Assembly (NCBI GenBank): GCA_017540285.1
Contig: JAFYBI010000505.1
Coordinates: 1 to 6,214 of the forward strand
Source: Clostridia bacterium
GTDB taxonomy: Bacteria > Bacillota > Clostridia > Oscillospirales > CAG-272
Length of the DNA stretch: 6,214 nt
Direction of reading: 5' to 3'
The notes under the pieces are model-generated. The model did no database searches, was not told the DNA's origin, and saw nothing but the letters and a program-made list of their open reading frames with translations. The position numbers were made by a program, and so were the translations under genes. Below are positions 1-5,803 of the stretch, in pieces. Positions within the stretch are counted from its first letter, which is position 1. Each line of letters opens with the position of its first letter.

Positions 1-142
1 CCTGTTCGGCGATAAGGCCGCGGACGTCACCGAAGAGCTCACCACCAAGGAAGAGGCTCCGCAGACCTTCGACTTCGGCATCGCTGCCGCCGTCGCTGCG
101 GTCATCTCCCTGGCAGGCTTCGCGATTTCCAAGAAGAAATAA
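1..142 (+). CDS. C-terminal end of a surface protein with a sorting-signal-like tail (partial)
   Basis: Only the last 46 codons are present; the reading frame starts at base 2 and ends with TAA at 140-142. An acidic Thr/Glu-rich linker is followed by the motif APQTFD (residues 19-24 of the fragment), a hydrophobic segment of about 18 residues rich in Ala, Val and Ile (about 26-43), and a KKK tail. This layout of short motif, membrane segment and positive tail is that of sortase-processed cell-wall proteins, with PQTFD in the place of LPXTG. The membrane segment and the charged tail are seen directly. That the motif is cut by a sortase is inference, since no sortase lies in the window; it could instead be a plain C-terminal membrane anchor. 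The main body and function of the protein are not visible. It is on the same strand as the lipoprotein genes downstream. Confidence 0.75.
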   Translation, partial: LFGDKAADVTEELTTKEEAPQTFDFGIAAAVAAVISLAGFAISKKK

Positions 143-154
143 GACATCACCGTA

Positions 155-207
155 CCGGGTCCGTTCCCTGGACATGTCTGTCCCGGGGGACGGACCCGTC
201 CTTTTTT
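155..207 (+). terminator. Rho-independent terminator or attenuator hairpin
   Basis: The left arm begins at about 156 (CGGGTCCGTTCC) and pairs with the right arm ending at about 198 (GGGACGGACCCG), giving a GC-rich stem of about 12 bp or more with a G-U pair. Six T residues follow at 202-207. The structure lies 13 bp after the stop of the upstream gene and only 2 bp before the Shine-Dalgarno sequence of the next gene. It should end transcription of the surface-protein gene. Because no promoter can be placed between the T-run and the next start codon, read-through of this hairpin may be how the next operon is expressed. Confidence 0.85.
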
Positions 208-217
208 CCGGAGTAAC

Positions 218-1963
218 ATGAAAAACAGAATCCTCATTTTCCTCTTAGTGATCTGCCTCGCCGTCCTCAACGGATGCGCGGGCAAAACGGATCGTCCGGA
301 AAAGCTGGAAACCGATGCCGGGTCATCGGTTTCTGTCGTTCCGGGAGAAGAAGCGGAGCCCGAACCGGAGCCTGAACCCGAACCGGAACCCGAACCGGAA
401 CCCGAACCCGCGGCGGAGACCTTTGTCTATGGGCACGTCGCGATCATCGGCGTGGACGGGGCCGGCGCGTTCTTCAAGGACGCCGACATGCCGAAGCTGA
501 ACGCCATCTTTGAGAACGGCGCGCGGACCTACAAGTGCCTGACCTCCGATCCCACGATCAGCGCGCAGTGCTGGGGCTCGCTCCTGACGGGGACGACGCC
601 CGACTGCCACCGCCTGTCCAACTCCTACATCGAATCGCATCCCTATCCGCTGGATTCGATCTTCCCGACGGTCTTTCACGTGGTGCGCGACGCCATGCCC
701 GACGCGGCGCTCGGCTCGTTCTGCAACTGGAACCCGATCAACGTCGGCATCGTGGAGGACGGCCTCGGCGTCACGAAGGACACCGCCTCCGGCGACAAAG
801 GGGTCACCGACCTCGTATGCCAGTACGTCACGGCGGAGAAGCCCACGCTCCTCTTCGTCCAGTTCGACGAGGTGGACGGCGCCGGTCACGGCTCGGGCTA
901 CGGCTCGGCGGCGCACATCAGGCAGCTGGGTGTCGAGGACGGATACATCGACCGCATCCACGCGGCGTATGAAGAGGCGGGCATCCTCGACGACACGCTC
1001 TTCATCGTGACGGCGGACCACGGCGGCAGCGGCACCTCGCACGGCGGCTGGACCGACGGGGAGAAGTACGTCATGTGGGCCGCGGCAGGGAAGAGCGTGA
1101 TCCCCGGCGGTGAGATCGAGGATATGGGCATCCGCGACACGGCATCCGTCGTCCTGACGGCGCTCGGTCTCGCGGACAAGCAGCCCGACACCTGGACCGC
1201 GCGCGTGCCATCCGGTCTTTTTGCCGGCGTGGAAGCGAAGGAGCGGCCCGTCTACACGATCTCCTACCTATACGGACACCGCACGCACGAATCCGCGCCC
1301 ACCCCCGCGGCCGAGACCCTGACCTCCCTCATCGGGGAGGACCGCGTGCTCGCCTACCTGCCCTTTGACGGGAGCGAGGAGGTCACGGCGGGAACCGTCA
1401 CGGCGAAGAAGAGCGGCAAGCTGTACTTCGTCGACGGGTACTTCGGCAGCGGCGCGCAGTTCGACGACGGGTACATCACGCTCGACGGCTATCAGCCCGG
1501 AAACGACAGCTTCAGCGTCTGCACCTGGATGAAGACGGGCGGCGTCAGCTCCGATCCGTGCATCTTCTCGAACAAGGACTGGGACAGCGGCAAGAACCCC
1601 GGCTTCGTCCTCTCGCTGCGGGATTCGGACGTCAAGTTCAACCTCGGCAACGGGAGCGACCGCATGGACGCGGAGCACACCCTGCCGATCGACTTCAAGG
1701 ACGGCTGGGTCTACTTGATCCTCGTCGTCGATCGGGACAAGGGCGTGATCCGGTTCAGCTATGACTTCGGTGATTTCGAGACGACGACGATCCCGAAGAG
1801 CCTGGCAGACGTGTCCTTCCAGGCGAAGAAGCTGAACATCGGCCAGGACGGCACCGGGAGGTACAGCCATCACCTCGAGGCCGTGCTCGACGAATTCCTT
1901 CTCGTGGACGGCACCGTCACGGCCGATCAGGTCGCCGCGCTCAAAGCGCATTACGGAAACTGA
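218..1963 (+). CDS. Lipoprotein: alkaline-phosphatase-superfamily phosphodiesterase with C-terminal LamG-like domain
   Basis: This is a 581-residue protein with a lipoprotein leader: KNR, a hydrophobic core, and the lipobox LNGC with Cys20 as the lipidation site. A Ser/Glu-rich linker and nine Glu-Pro dipeptides (residues 47-64) separate it from the hydrolase domain (about 72-340). That domain shows the metal-site pattern of type I phosphodiesterase/nucleotide pyrophosphatase enzymes: Asp80 (IIGVDG), a candidate nucleophile Ser115 in PTISAQCWGSLLTG, Asp220 and His224 (DGAGH), Asp267-His268 (TADHGG), and His275 as possible further ligand. A LamG/concanavalin A-like domain fills about 372-578 (YLPFDG, SVCTWMKT, DEFLLVDG). 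It is probably an outer-surface phosphoester, phosphonate or sulfate hydrolase; the substrate cannot be told, and LamG may bind glycans. GGAG at 210-213 lies 4 nt before the ATG. The stop is 29 bp before the solute-binding gene, so they probably share a transcript. The reading frame is intact. Family assignment is firm; substrate is unknown. Confidence 0.9.
   Translation: MKNRILIFLLVICLAVLNGCAGKTDRPEKLETDAGSSVSVVPGEEAEPEPEPEPEPEPEPEPEPAAETFVYGHVAIIGVDGAGAFFKDADMPKLNAIFENGARTYKCLTSDPTISAQCWGSLLTGTTPDCHRLSNSYIESHPYPLDSIFPTVFHVVRDAMPDAALGSFCNWNPINVGIVEDGLGVTKDTASGDKGVTDLVCQYVTAEKPTLLFVQFDEVDGAGHGSGYGSAAHIRQLGVEDGYIDRIHAAYEEAGILDDTLFIVTADHGGSGTSHGGWTDGEKYVMWAAAGKSVIPGGEIEDMGIRDTASVVLTALGLADKQPDTWTARVPSGLFAGVEAKERPVYTISYLYGHRTHESAPTPAAETLTSLIGEDRVLAYLPFDGSEEVTAGTVTAKKSGKLYFVDGYFGSGAQFDDGYITLDGYQPGNDSFSVCTWMKTGGVSSDPCIFSNKDWDSGKNPGFVLSLRDSDVKFNLGNGSDRMDAEHTLPIDFKDGWVYLILVVDRDKGVIRFSYDFGDFETTTIPKSLADVSFQAKKLNIGQDGTGRYSHHLEAVLDEFLLVDGTVTADQVAALKAHYGN
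356..409 (+). repeat. Glu-Pro coding tandem repeat (nine EP units)
   Basis: The stretch is nine GAR-CCN codon pairs, encoding residues 47-64 of the lipoprotein. Much of it is a near-perfect 12-bp repeat built on GAACCGGAACCC. It forms a rigid, negatively charged spacer that would hold the hydrolase away from the lipid anchor and through the cell wall. Proline-rich spacers of this kind are common in Gram-positive surface proteins. The repeat unit length is a multiple of three, so copy-number change would alter spacer length without breaking the frame. Confidence 0.9.
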
Positions 1964-1992
1964 GCACCCACCTCAACCAAACGGAGGAACCT

Positions 1993-3477
1993 ATGACAAA
2001 ACGCATCCTTGCGCTGTGCCTGGCGGCGATCCTCGTCCTCGGCATGCTGACCGCGTGCAGTGAGACGCCGGAGAAGGCGGACGAGACCCCCGCGCAGCAG
2101 ACGGCAAATCCTGACGCCATCGCCCCGGAGGAGGAGACCGAATCCCCCACCCCCCACTGGGATGCGGTGAAGAAAGAGGATCTCGGCGGCATGAACATCA
2201 ACATCACCTGCGACGAGTTCGACTCCAACTACTACAACGTGGTGGACTGGGACGAGATCTCGGGCGAGATGCTGGCTGATGCCATGTACGACCGCAACCG
2301 CTATCTCGAAGCGCAGCTGAACTGCCTGATGGTTTTGAACTATTCGCAGGAGGTCACGAAGCTCGAGCAGTCCGTGATCTCCGGCTCGGGCGACGTGGAT
2401 CTGACCTACGCGCTGGTCTCGAACGGCGGGAACCTTTTGCAGAAGGGCTATCTGACGCCGTTCAACAAGCTCGCGACGATCGACATGACCCAGCCGTACT
2501 GGGATCAGGGCTCGCAGAAGGATCTGAAGATCCTCGGGCAGATGTTCTACGGCTTTGTCGACTTTGGCTTCGACCACTATGACTCCATGACGGTGCTGTT
2601 CTACAACGGCGAGCTGTTGACGCAGTATCAGCTCGAGGACCCGCAGGAGCTCTTCCTTTCGGAGGAGTGGACCGTCGACAAGATGGTCGAGCAGCTCCAG
2701 ACGGTTTCCACCGACATCGACGGCGACGGGAAGTTCAACCTCCGCAAGGACGTCTTCGGTCTGGTCGGCCGCGAATACAATTTCCAGCCGATCGAATACG
2801 CGTCCGGCGTGCGCCTCGTTACCTGGAACGAGGAGGAGCGCAGCTTTACGCTGAACATGGCGGACGAGCACTTCATCGACATCGCGCAGTCGATCGCCAA
2901 GGTTTACGCCAAGAGCAATCCCTACACCGATTACGAGAGCTATGACCAGGGGCGGATCGCCTTCTCGGACGGCCGTTCGCTGTACTACTCCCGTCTGCTC
3001 GGCGACTTCCGCCAGCTGCGCGAGGTCGAGGACGACTACGGCGTGGTCTGCTTCCCGCGGTACAGCATGGACGGCGGAGAGACCTCCTACTTCGTGCAGA
3101 ACCCGACGACCTTGTTCCTGCCGCTCGTTGTGGGCGACGACAACGGCGACCGGGAGCCGGACTTCAACGAGATCGGCATTTTCCTCGAGGCGCAGGGGGC
3201 GTACACGTATGACAACACCCTCAGCGTATACATCGAGAACGCGGTCATCGGCAAGGGCATGCGCGATGAGAAGTCCGCCGAGATGGTGCGGATCATGATG
3301 CAGAACCGCAGCTTTGACTTGACGCAGGCGTACAATTTCCAGAGCCTTTCGTCCAATTTCGCGTCCTGTGTCATCAAGGACAGCAACTATGCGTCTGCCG
3401 CGAAGAAGATGGAGAAGAACTTCAACAAGGCTGCGCAGAGGATCGTGAAGGAGATCGAATCGCATCTGGATGACTGA
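1993..3477 (+). CDS. Extracellular solute-binding lipoprotein (ABC-transporter type, family 1-like)
   Basis: This 494-residue protein starts with a lipoprotein leader (TKR, hydrophobic core, lipobox LTAC, Cys22), then an acidic Pro/Glu/Thr linker to about residue 55. The mature part has the traits of family 1 solute-binding proteins: an opening strand (GGMNINITCDEF, 65-76), a MLADAMYDRNRYLEAQLN segment (93-110) typical of large clostridial binding proteins, an SGSGDVDLTYALVS stretch (130-143) resembling the hinge-side segment, and a WTVDKMVE segment (226-233). It also carries DIDGDGKFNLRKD (241-253), a calcium-loop-like DxDGDG motif seen in many such proteins just before a glycine-rich turn. 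It should capture a nutrient, probably a sugar or oligosaccharide, outside the membrane. No permease or ATPase is nearby, so the transporter partner is elsewhere or the protein is a sensor. GGAGG at 1983-1987 lies 5 nt from the ATG. It probably shares a transcript with the hydrolase gene upstream. The ligand is not predictable. Confidence 0.85.
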   Translation: MTKRILALCLAAILVLGMLTACSETPEKADETPAQQTANPDAIAPEEETESPTPHWDAVKKEDLGGMNINITCDEFDSNYYNVVDWDEISGEMLADAMYDRNRYLEAQLNCLMVLNYSQEVTKLEQSVISGSGDVDLTYALVSNGGNLLQKGYLTPFNKLATIDMTQPYWDQGSQKDLKILGQMFYGFVDFGFDHYDSMTVLFYNGELLTQYQLEDPQELFLSEEWTVDKMVEQLQTVSTDIDGDGKFNLRKDVFGLVGREYNFQPIEYASGVRLVTWNEEERSFTLNMADEHFIDIAQSIAKVYAKSNPYTDYESYDQGRIAFSDGRSLYYSRLLGDFRQLREVEDDYGVVCFPRYSMDGGETSYFVQNPTTLFLPLVVGDDNGDREPDFNEIGIFLEAQGAYTYDNTLSVYIENAVIGKGMRDEKSAEMVRIMMQNRSFDLTQAYNFQSLSSNFASCVIKDSNYASAAKKMEKNFNKAAQRIVKEIESHLDD

Positions 3478-3487
3478 CCGCCCGGCA

Positions 3488-3518
3488 AGCTCGTCTTTTG
3501 CCCGCGGGGGCTCCCCGC
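3488..3518. repeat. 31-bp interspersed repeat, copy 1
   Basis: This 31-bp stretch is identical and in the same orientation to 6088-6118. It starts AGCTCGTCTTTTGCCC and ends in a perfect 6-bp hairpin, GCGGGG-GCT-CCCCGC (3504-3518). The octamer CCGCCCGG follows at 3529-3536, and the same octamer follows copy 2 at 6121-6128. Here the octamer also precedes the repeat, at 3478-3485. The copy lies between two convergent genes, 24 nt past the stop of the minus-strand membrane-protein gene. Confidence 0.9.
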
Positions 3519-3536
3519 TCACCGGGCACCGCCCGG
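3504..3536. terminator. Tandem GC-rich hairpins between convergent genes
   Basis: Two perfect 6-bp stems with 3-nt loops stand 3 nt apart: GCGGGG-GCT-CCCCGC (3504-3518) and CCGGGC-ACC-GCCCGG (3522-3536). They lie in the 65-bp gap between the ends of the solute-binding gene and the minus-strand membrane-protein gene, where termination is needed in both directions. Neither has a proper T-run on either strand, so they are not textbook intrinsic terminators. They may still act as pause sites or protect mRNA 3' ends. No other terminator is visible in the gap. Confidence 0.4.
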
Positions 3537-3542
3537 ACGGGT

Positions 3543-4397
3543 TCATGATCCGCTCGGAGATACGATCTGCAAATGATCCGCAATGTCTCTCAGATCCCGC
3601 AGGATCCTCTCCGCCTCCTCACCGGAATGAGCCTTCACGTTCAGCTGATACAGGACCGATTCAAAGCTGTAATACAGACCGCAGTCGATGACCTGCTCGC
3701 CGGTATGGATTTCAAATATGACGCACGGAACGCCGGACGGCGTCGTGTATACCGTGAGGACCTGCTCCGGGCAGTCTTTCCAGATCATACCGGAAGAAGC
3801 GGATTTTGACGCTTCCTCGGTATAGGCCGCGAAAAGCTCCATCATTCCACTCCACTGAAGCCGGGTGCCGCTTTCATCAAAACGGTCGACCCTGATGTCG
3901 GTCAGCATCACGGCGGGGACGCGTTTTCCGTTCCCCTCTTCCGTCGTCACGATTACCTCGATCGCCCCTTTCTGCATAAGGCAGGCGCCGTTCTCGGTCA
4001 TCATGGGTGTTTCGTCCGGCACGAGCAGGGGACTCGATACGAAGGGGAGACCGAAGAATGCCTGCCACTCCTTCACGGAATCAAAACAAAGAAACGCTTT
4101 ATGGTCCCGCTTCGGATCGGCGGAATCGAGGATCGTCCTCTCGGCTTCTTTTGGGAGAACAGCGACGCTCTGATCCAGATACACCCACACGCCGTCAGAC
4201 GCGAGGCGCACGTCCGGGGGATTCCAGAGCAGACCCGCTGCGGCTGCTGTCCCGCACAGGAGGATCGCCGCAGTTGCCGCGATCAACGGGATTTTCCATC
4301 GGAACGTCCGTTTGTTTGTCTTCGGGACGGTCTCCGCGCAGAGGATCAGATCCTGTGCGACATAGCCGACCGCTTCCATCATATCGTTTCCGTTCAT
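3543..4397 (-). CDS. Single-pass membrane protein, probable anti-sigma partner of the adjacent ECF sigma factor
   Basis: The product has 284 residues. A short cytoplasmic N-terminus (MNGNDMMEAVGYVAQDLILC, 1-20, then a basic KTNKRTFRWK stretch) is followed by one membrane segment (about 36-57) and an extracytoplasmic domain of about 225 residues. The N-terminal pattern (an EAVG..AQDLIL helix before a basic stretch and a membrane helix) resembles membrane proteins encoded directly after ECF sigma genes in Clostridia. The C-terminal end (LYQLNVKAHSGEEAERILRDLRDIADHL, about 249-276) looks like a small compact domain. The ATG overlaps the sigma stop as ATGA (4394-4397), indicating translational coupling, and AAGGAGG (4408-4414) lies 10 nt upstream. 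The ectodomain has five cysteines (104, 139, 209, 225, 239). The anti-sigma role is inferred from gene order and topology; no zinc-binding ZAS motif is seen. It might instead be a sensor or effector of the regulon. Confidence 0.75.
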   Translation of the reverse strand: MNGNDMMEAVGYVAQDLILCAETVPKTNKRTFRWKIPLIAATAAILLCGTAAAAGLLWNPPDVRLASDGVWVYLDQSVAVLPKEAERTILDSADPKRDHKAFLCFDSVKEWQAFFGLPFVSSPLLVPDETPMMTENGACLMQKGAIEVIVTTEEGNGKRVPAVMLTDIRVDRFDESGTRLQWSGMMELFAAYTEEASKSASSGMIWKDCPEQVLTVYTTPSGVPCVIFEIHTGEQVIDCGLYYSFESVLYQLNVKAHSGEEAERILRDLRDIADHLQIVSPSGS

Positions 4398-4954
4398 ACG
4401 GGATATCCCTCCTTTTCAAGGTATTCCTTCAGTCCCATCCGGCATCGGAGCAGCGTCATCTTGACCTTGCTGCGGCTGAAGCCGTAACGCAGCGCGATGG
4501 ATTCGACGGAATCCAGATACCAGTAACGCCGCATGAAGATCGTCTGCTTTTCCTCGCTCAGCGTCCGCAGATACCGGGTGATGGCTTCGCCGAGCTCTTT
4601 TGCCTCCAGTCGACCGGCGGCATCGTCCGGCGCGGGGAGGCATTCCTCCATTTCCGCCGTCAGCTCCGTGATCGCCGCGCTTCTTTTCAGGCGGCTGTTC
4701 TTCCGGCAGACATCCAGAGAAAGATGACGGACGATCCGCGCGAGATAGGCATACAGATAGCCGGTCGGGTTCTGCGGCGGGATCGTGTTCCACGCCTCCA
4801 GGTAGGTGTCGTTTTCGCATTCCTCGGCTGTCAGACGGTCCCCGGTGATCCCGTACGAGATCTCCCGCAGCCGGCTGCCGTATTTGGCGGCGGTCTGTTC
4901 GATCGCGCGTTCGTCCCGGTTCCGAAACCATTCGATGATCCTGTCGTCGTCCAA
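4394..4954 (-). CDS. ECF-type RNA polymerase sigma factor (sigma-70 family)
   Basis: From the TTG start the product has 186 residues. Region 2 spans about 13-85, with DERAIEQTAAKYG, the core-binding segment AEECENDTYLEAWNTIPP (43-60), and the -10-recognising part ending LSLDVCRKNSRLKR. A variable acidic linker (about 95-115) leads to region 4 (about 118-178), whose helix-turn-helix is SVESIALRYGFSRSKVKMTLLRCRMGLKEYL. The size and two-domain layout are those of ECF sigma factors. The frame stays open further to GTG 4999 (201 residues) with an internal ATG at 4975. I prefer TTG 4954 because AAGGAG (4965-4970) lies 10 nt before it, the same spacing as its partner gene, and because related clostridial proteins begin MDD.RII at this point. 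It overlaps the membrane-protein gene downstream by 4 bp. It probably reads an extracytoplasmic signal via that partner; its regulon is unknown. Confidence 0.88.
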   Translation of the reverse strand: MDDDRIIEWFRNRDERAIEQTAAKYGSRLREISYGITGDRLTAEECENDTYLEAWNTIPPQNPTGYLYAYLARIVRHLSLDVCRKNSRLKRSAAITELTAEMEECLPAPDDAAGRLEAKELGEAITRYLRTLSEEKQTIFMRRYWYLDSVESIALRYGFSRSKVKMTLLRCRMGLKEYLEKEGYPV

Positions 4955-4964
4955 CTTTACTCGT

Positions 4965-4970
4965 CTCCTT
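4965..4970 (-). promoter_or_regulatory. Shine-Dalgarno sequence that places the sigma start at TTG 4954
   Basis: The minus strand reads AAGGAG here, 10 nt before TTG at 4954-4952. It lies inside the longer open frame that begins at GTG 4999 or ATG 4975, and neither of those codons has a comparable site upstream. Confidence 0.6.
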
Positions 4971-5004
4971 TCCATGGTGTGGGTGTGGAAGGCCTTCACC
5001 CTAA

Positions 5005-5032
5005 AAAGCGTCGTTTGGCACGTCGGGTCACA
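5005..5032 (-). promoter_or_regulatory. Candidate ECF-type promoter of the sigma operon
   Basis: On the minus strand TGTGAC (5032-5027) is followed after 16 nt by CGCTTT (5010-5005). The arrangement resembles ECF promoters of the TGtAAC-N16-CGTC class, with mismatches. Transcription would begin near 4998, leaving a leader of about 45 nt before the TTG start and excluding the GTG at 4999. If right, the sigma factor would activate its own operon, as many ECF factors do. The match is imperfect and rests on eye alone. Confidence 0.35.
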
Positions 5033-5104
5033 CGATTTCCGAAAAATCTTTGGGTTTTCCTCCTCGCCGCGAATCGCCGACTCTCCTTTTCCCGCGGGGC
5101 GTTA

Positions 5105-5133
5105 TTGACCGTTCGCGCCGGATATGGTACAAT
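5105..5133 (+). promoter_or_regulatory. Vegetative (sigma-A type) promoter of the HTH regulator gene
   Basis: TTGACC (5105-5110) and TACAAT (5128-5133) are separated by 17 nt, and TGG directly before the -10 hexamer (5125-5127) makes it an extended -10 promoter. Transcription should begin near 5140, giving a leader of about 55 nt. The promoter points away from the sigma operon, so the 240-bp interval from 4955 to 5195 is a divergent control region. The site also shows that the ATG at 5124 in the longer open frame cannot be the start. Confidence 0.85.
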
Positions 5134-5181
5134 ACGTTCAGAAGAGCAGGGGCCCGCCTCTTCCGAAATCATGGAAAACAC

Positions 5182-5187
5182 AGGAGG
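5182..5187 (+). promoter_or_regulatory. Shine-Dalgarno sequence that places the HTH gene start at ATG 5196
   Basis: AGGAGG lies 8 nt before ATG 5196. It sets the start 24 codons downstream of the first in-frame ATG at 5124, which sits within the promoter. Confidence 0.9.
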
Positions 5188-5195
5188 AACAGAAC

Positions 5196-5732
5196 ATGCC
5201 GGTCAATCCCGTCAAAGTGGGCGAACAGATCCACGCCCTGCGCAAAGCAAAAGGGATCACCCAGAACGAACTCGGCGAACGCCTGAACGTCGCCTTCCAG
5301 ACCGTTTCCAAGTGGGAGCGCGGCGAAACCCTTCCCGACACCGCCATCCTCACCGATCTCGCCAACGTCCTCGAAACCACCGTCGACAACATCCTCATGG
5401 GCGGGGAACGCCTCACGTCGTACAGCCGGCGCGTCACCATCGCCGAGGTGGCGGAGGGCATCGCGTGCTTCGAACGCATCGGAGAGCTTCTCGGGCGCGA
5501 CAGCTATTTCTACCTCGGCGCGATCGAGGGCTGCGACCGCAAAATGAACATCGAGCTTGAAAAATACCTCGCCGATCCGTTTTCGCGCGAAGCCATGATC
5601 GCCGAGGCGGCTGTCCAGCTCATGATGAACGGCGCATACGTCGACATCACCGACATCAAAAAGAGCTTCCGCTTCGAGCACTGGCAGAACATCGTCTCAA
5701 AGGTCGCAGGCGAGCGATACGGGATCAAGTGA
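5196..5732 (+). CDS. Cro/CI-type HTH transcriptional regulator with uncharacterised C-terminal domain
   Basis: The 178-residue product opens with an HTH_3-type DNA-binding domain (about 8-67): VGEQIHALRKAKGITQNELGERL, then the recognition helix region VAFQTVSKWERGE (32-44), then LPDTAILTDLANVLETTVDNIL. The SKWERG and LP(D)TAIL pattern is typical of XRE-family regulators in Clostridia. Residues about 80-178 form a separate domain (AEVAEGIACFERIGELLGRDSYFYLGAI, then REAMIAEAAVQLMMNGAYVDITDIKKSFRFEHW) with no membrane segment and no enzyme motif that I recognise. It may bind a ligand or mediate oligomerisation; this is inference. The start at 5196 is fixed by promoter and Shine-Dalgarno positions. 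The gene is transcribed away from the sigma operon and may regulate it or itself, but no operator palindrome stands out. No clear intrinsic terminator follows directly; the nearest hairpin with a T-run is beyond the MITE-like element. Confidence 0.9.
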   Translation: MPVNPVKVGEQIHALRKAKGITQNELGERLNVAFQTVSKWERGETLPDTAILTDLANVLETTVDNILMGGERLTSYSRRVTIAEVAEGIACFERIGELLGRDSYFYLGAIEGCDRKMNIELEKYLADPFSREAMIAEAAVQLMMNGAYVDITDIKKSFRFEHWQNIVSKVAGERYGIK

Positions 5733-5803
5733 GGGAGAATTTCGTACCATACGCAAAAAAGGGTTTTCGCAAAAGCATGGAGGCGTGAAGCTGTCCTTGA
5801 CGG

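Noticed and set aside
323..1042. Minus-strand open frame of 239 codons opposite the hydrolase domain
   Set aside because: It is antisense to conserved catalytic motifs and translates the Glu-Pro repeat into a Phe-Gly/Arg low-complexity run; no ribosome binding site or family signal.
1951..3546. Minus-strand open frame of 531 codons opposite the solute-binding gene
   Set aside because: It lies wholly antisense to a convincing lipoprotein gene with leader, lipobox and ribosome binding site. Its product is a Val/Leu/Arg/His/Glu-rich mix without domains, as expected from high-GC antisense shadows.
5124..5195. Upstream ATG 5124 as the start of the HTH gene
   Set aside because: It lies between the -35 and -10 boxes of a near-consensus promoter, upstream of the expected transcription start, and lacks a ribosome binding site.
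4007..5560. Plus-strand open frame of 517 codons across the sigma operon and into the HTH gene
   Set aside because: It runs antisense through two well-supported genes, across a divergent promoter region, and out of frame into the HTH gene; the product is Arg/Pro-rich without recognisable motifs.
5753..5771. A/T-rich stretch after the HTH gene (CGCAAAAAAGGGTTTTCGC) as a terminator
   Set aside because: Only AAAA pairs with TTTT; the bases outside (CGC with CGC) do not pair, so no stable stem forms.
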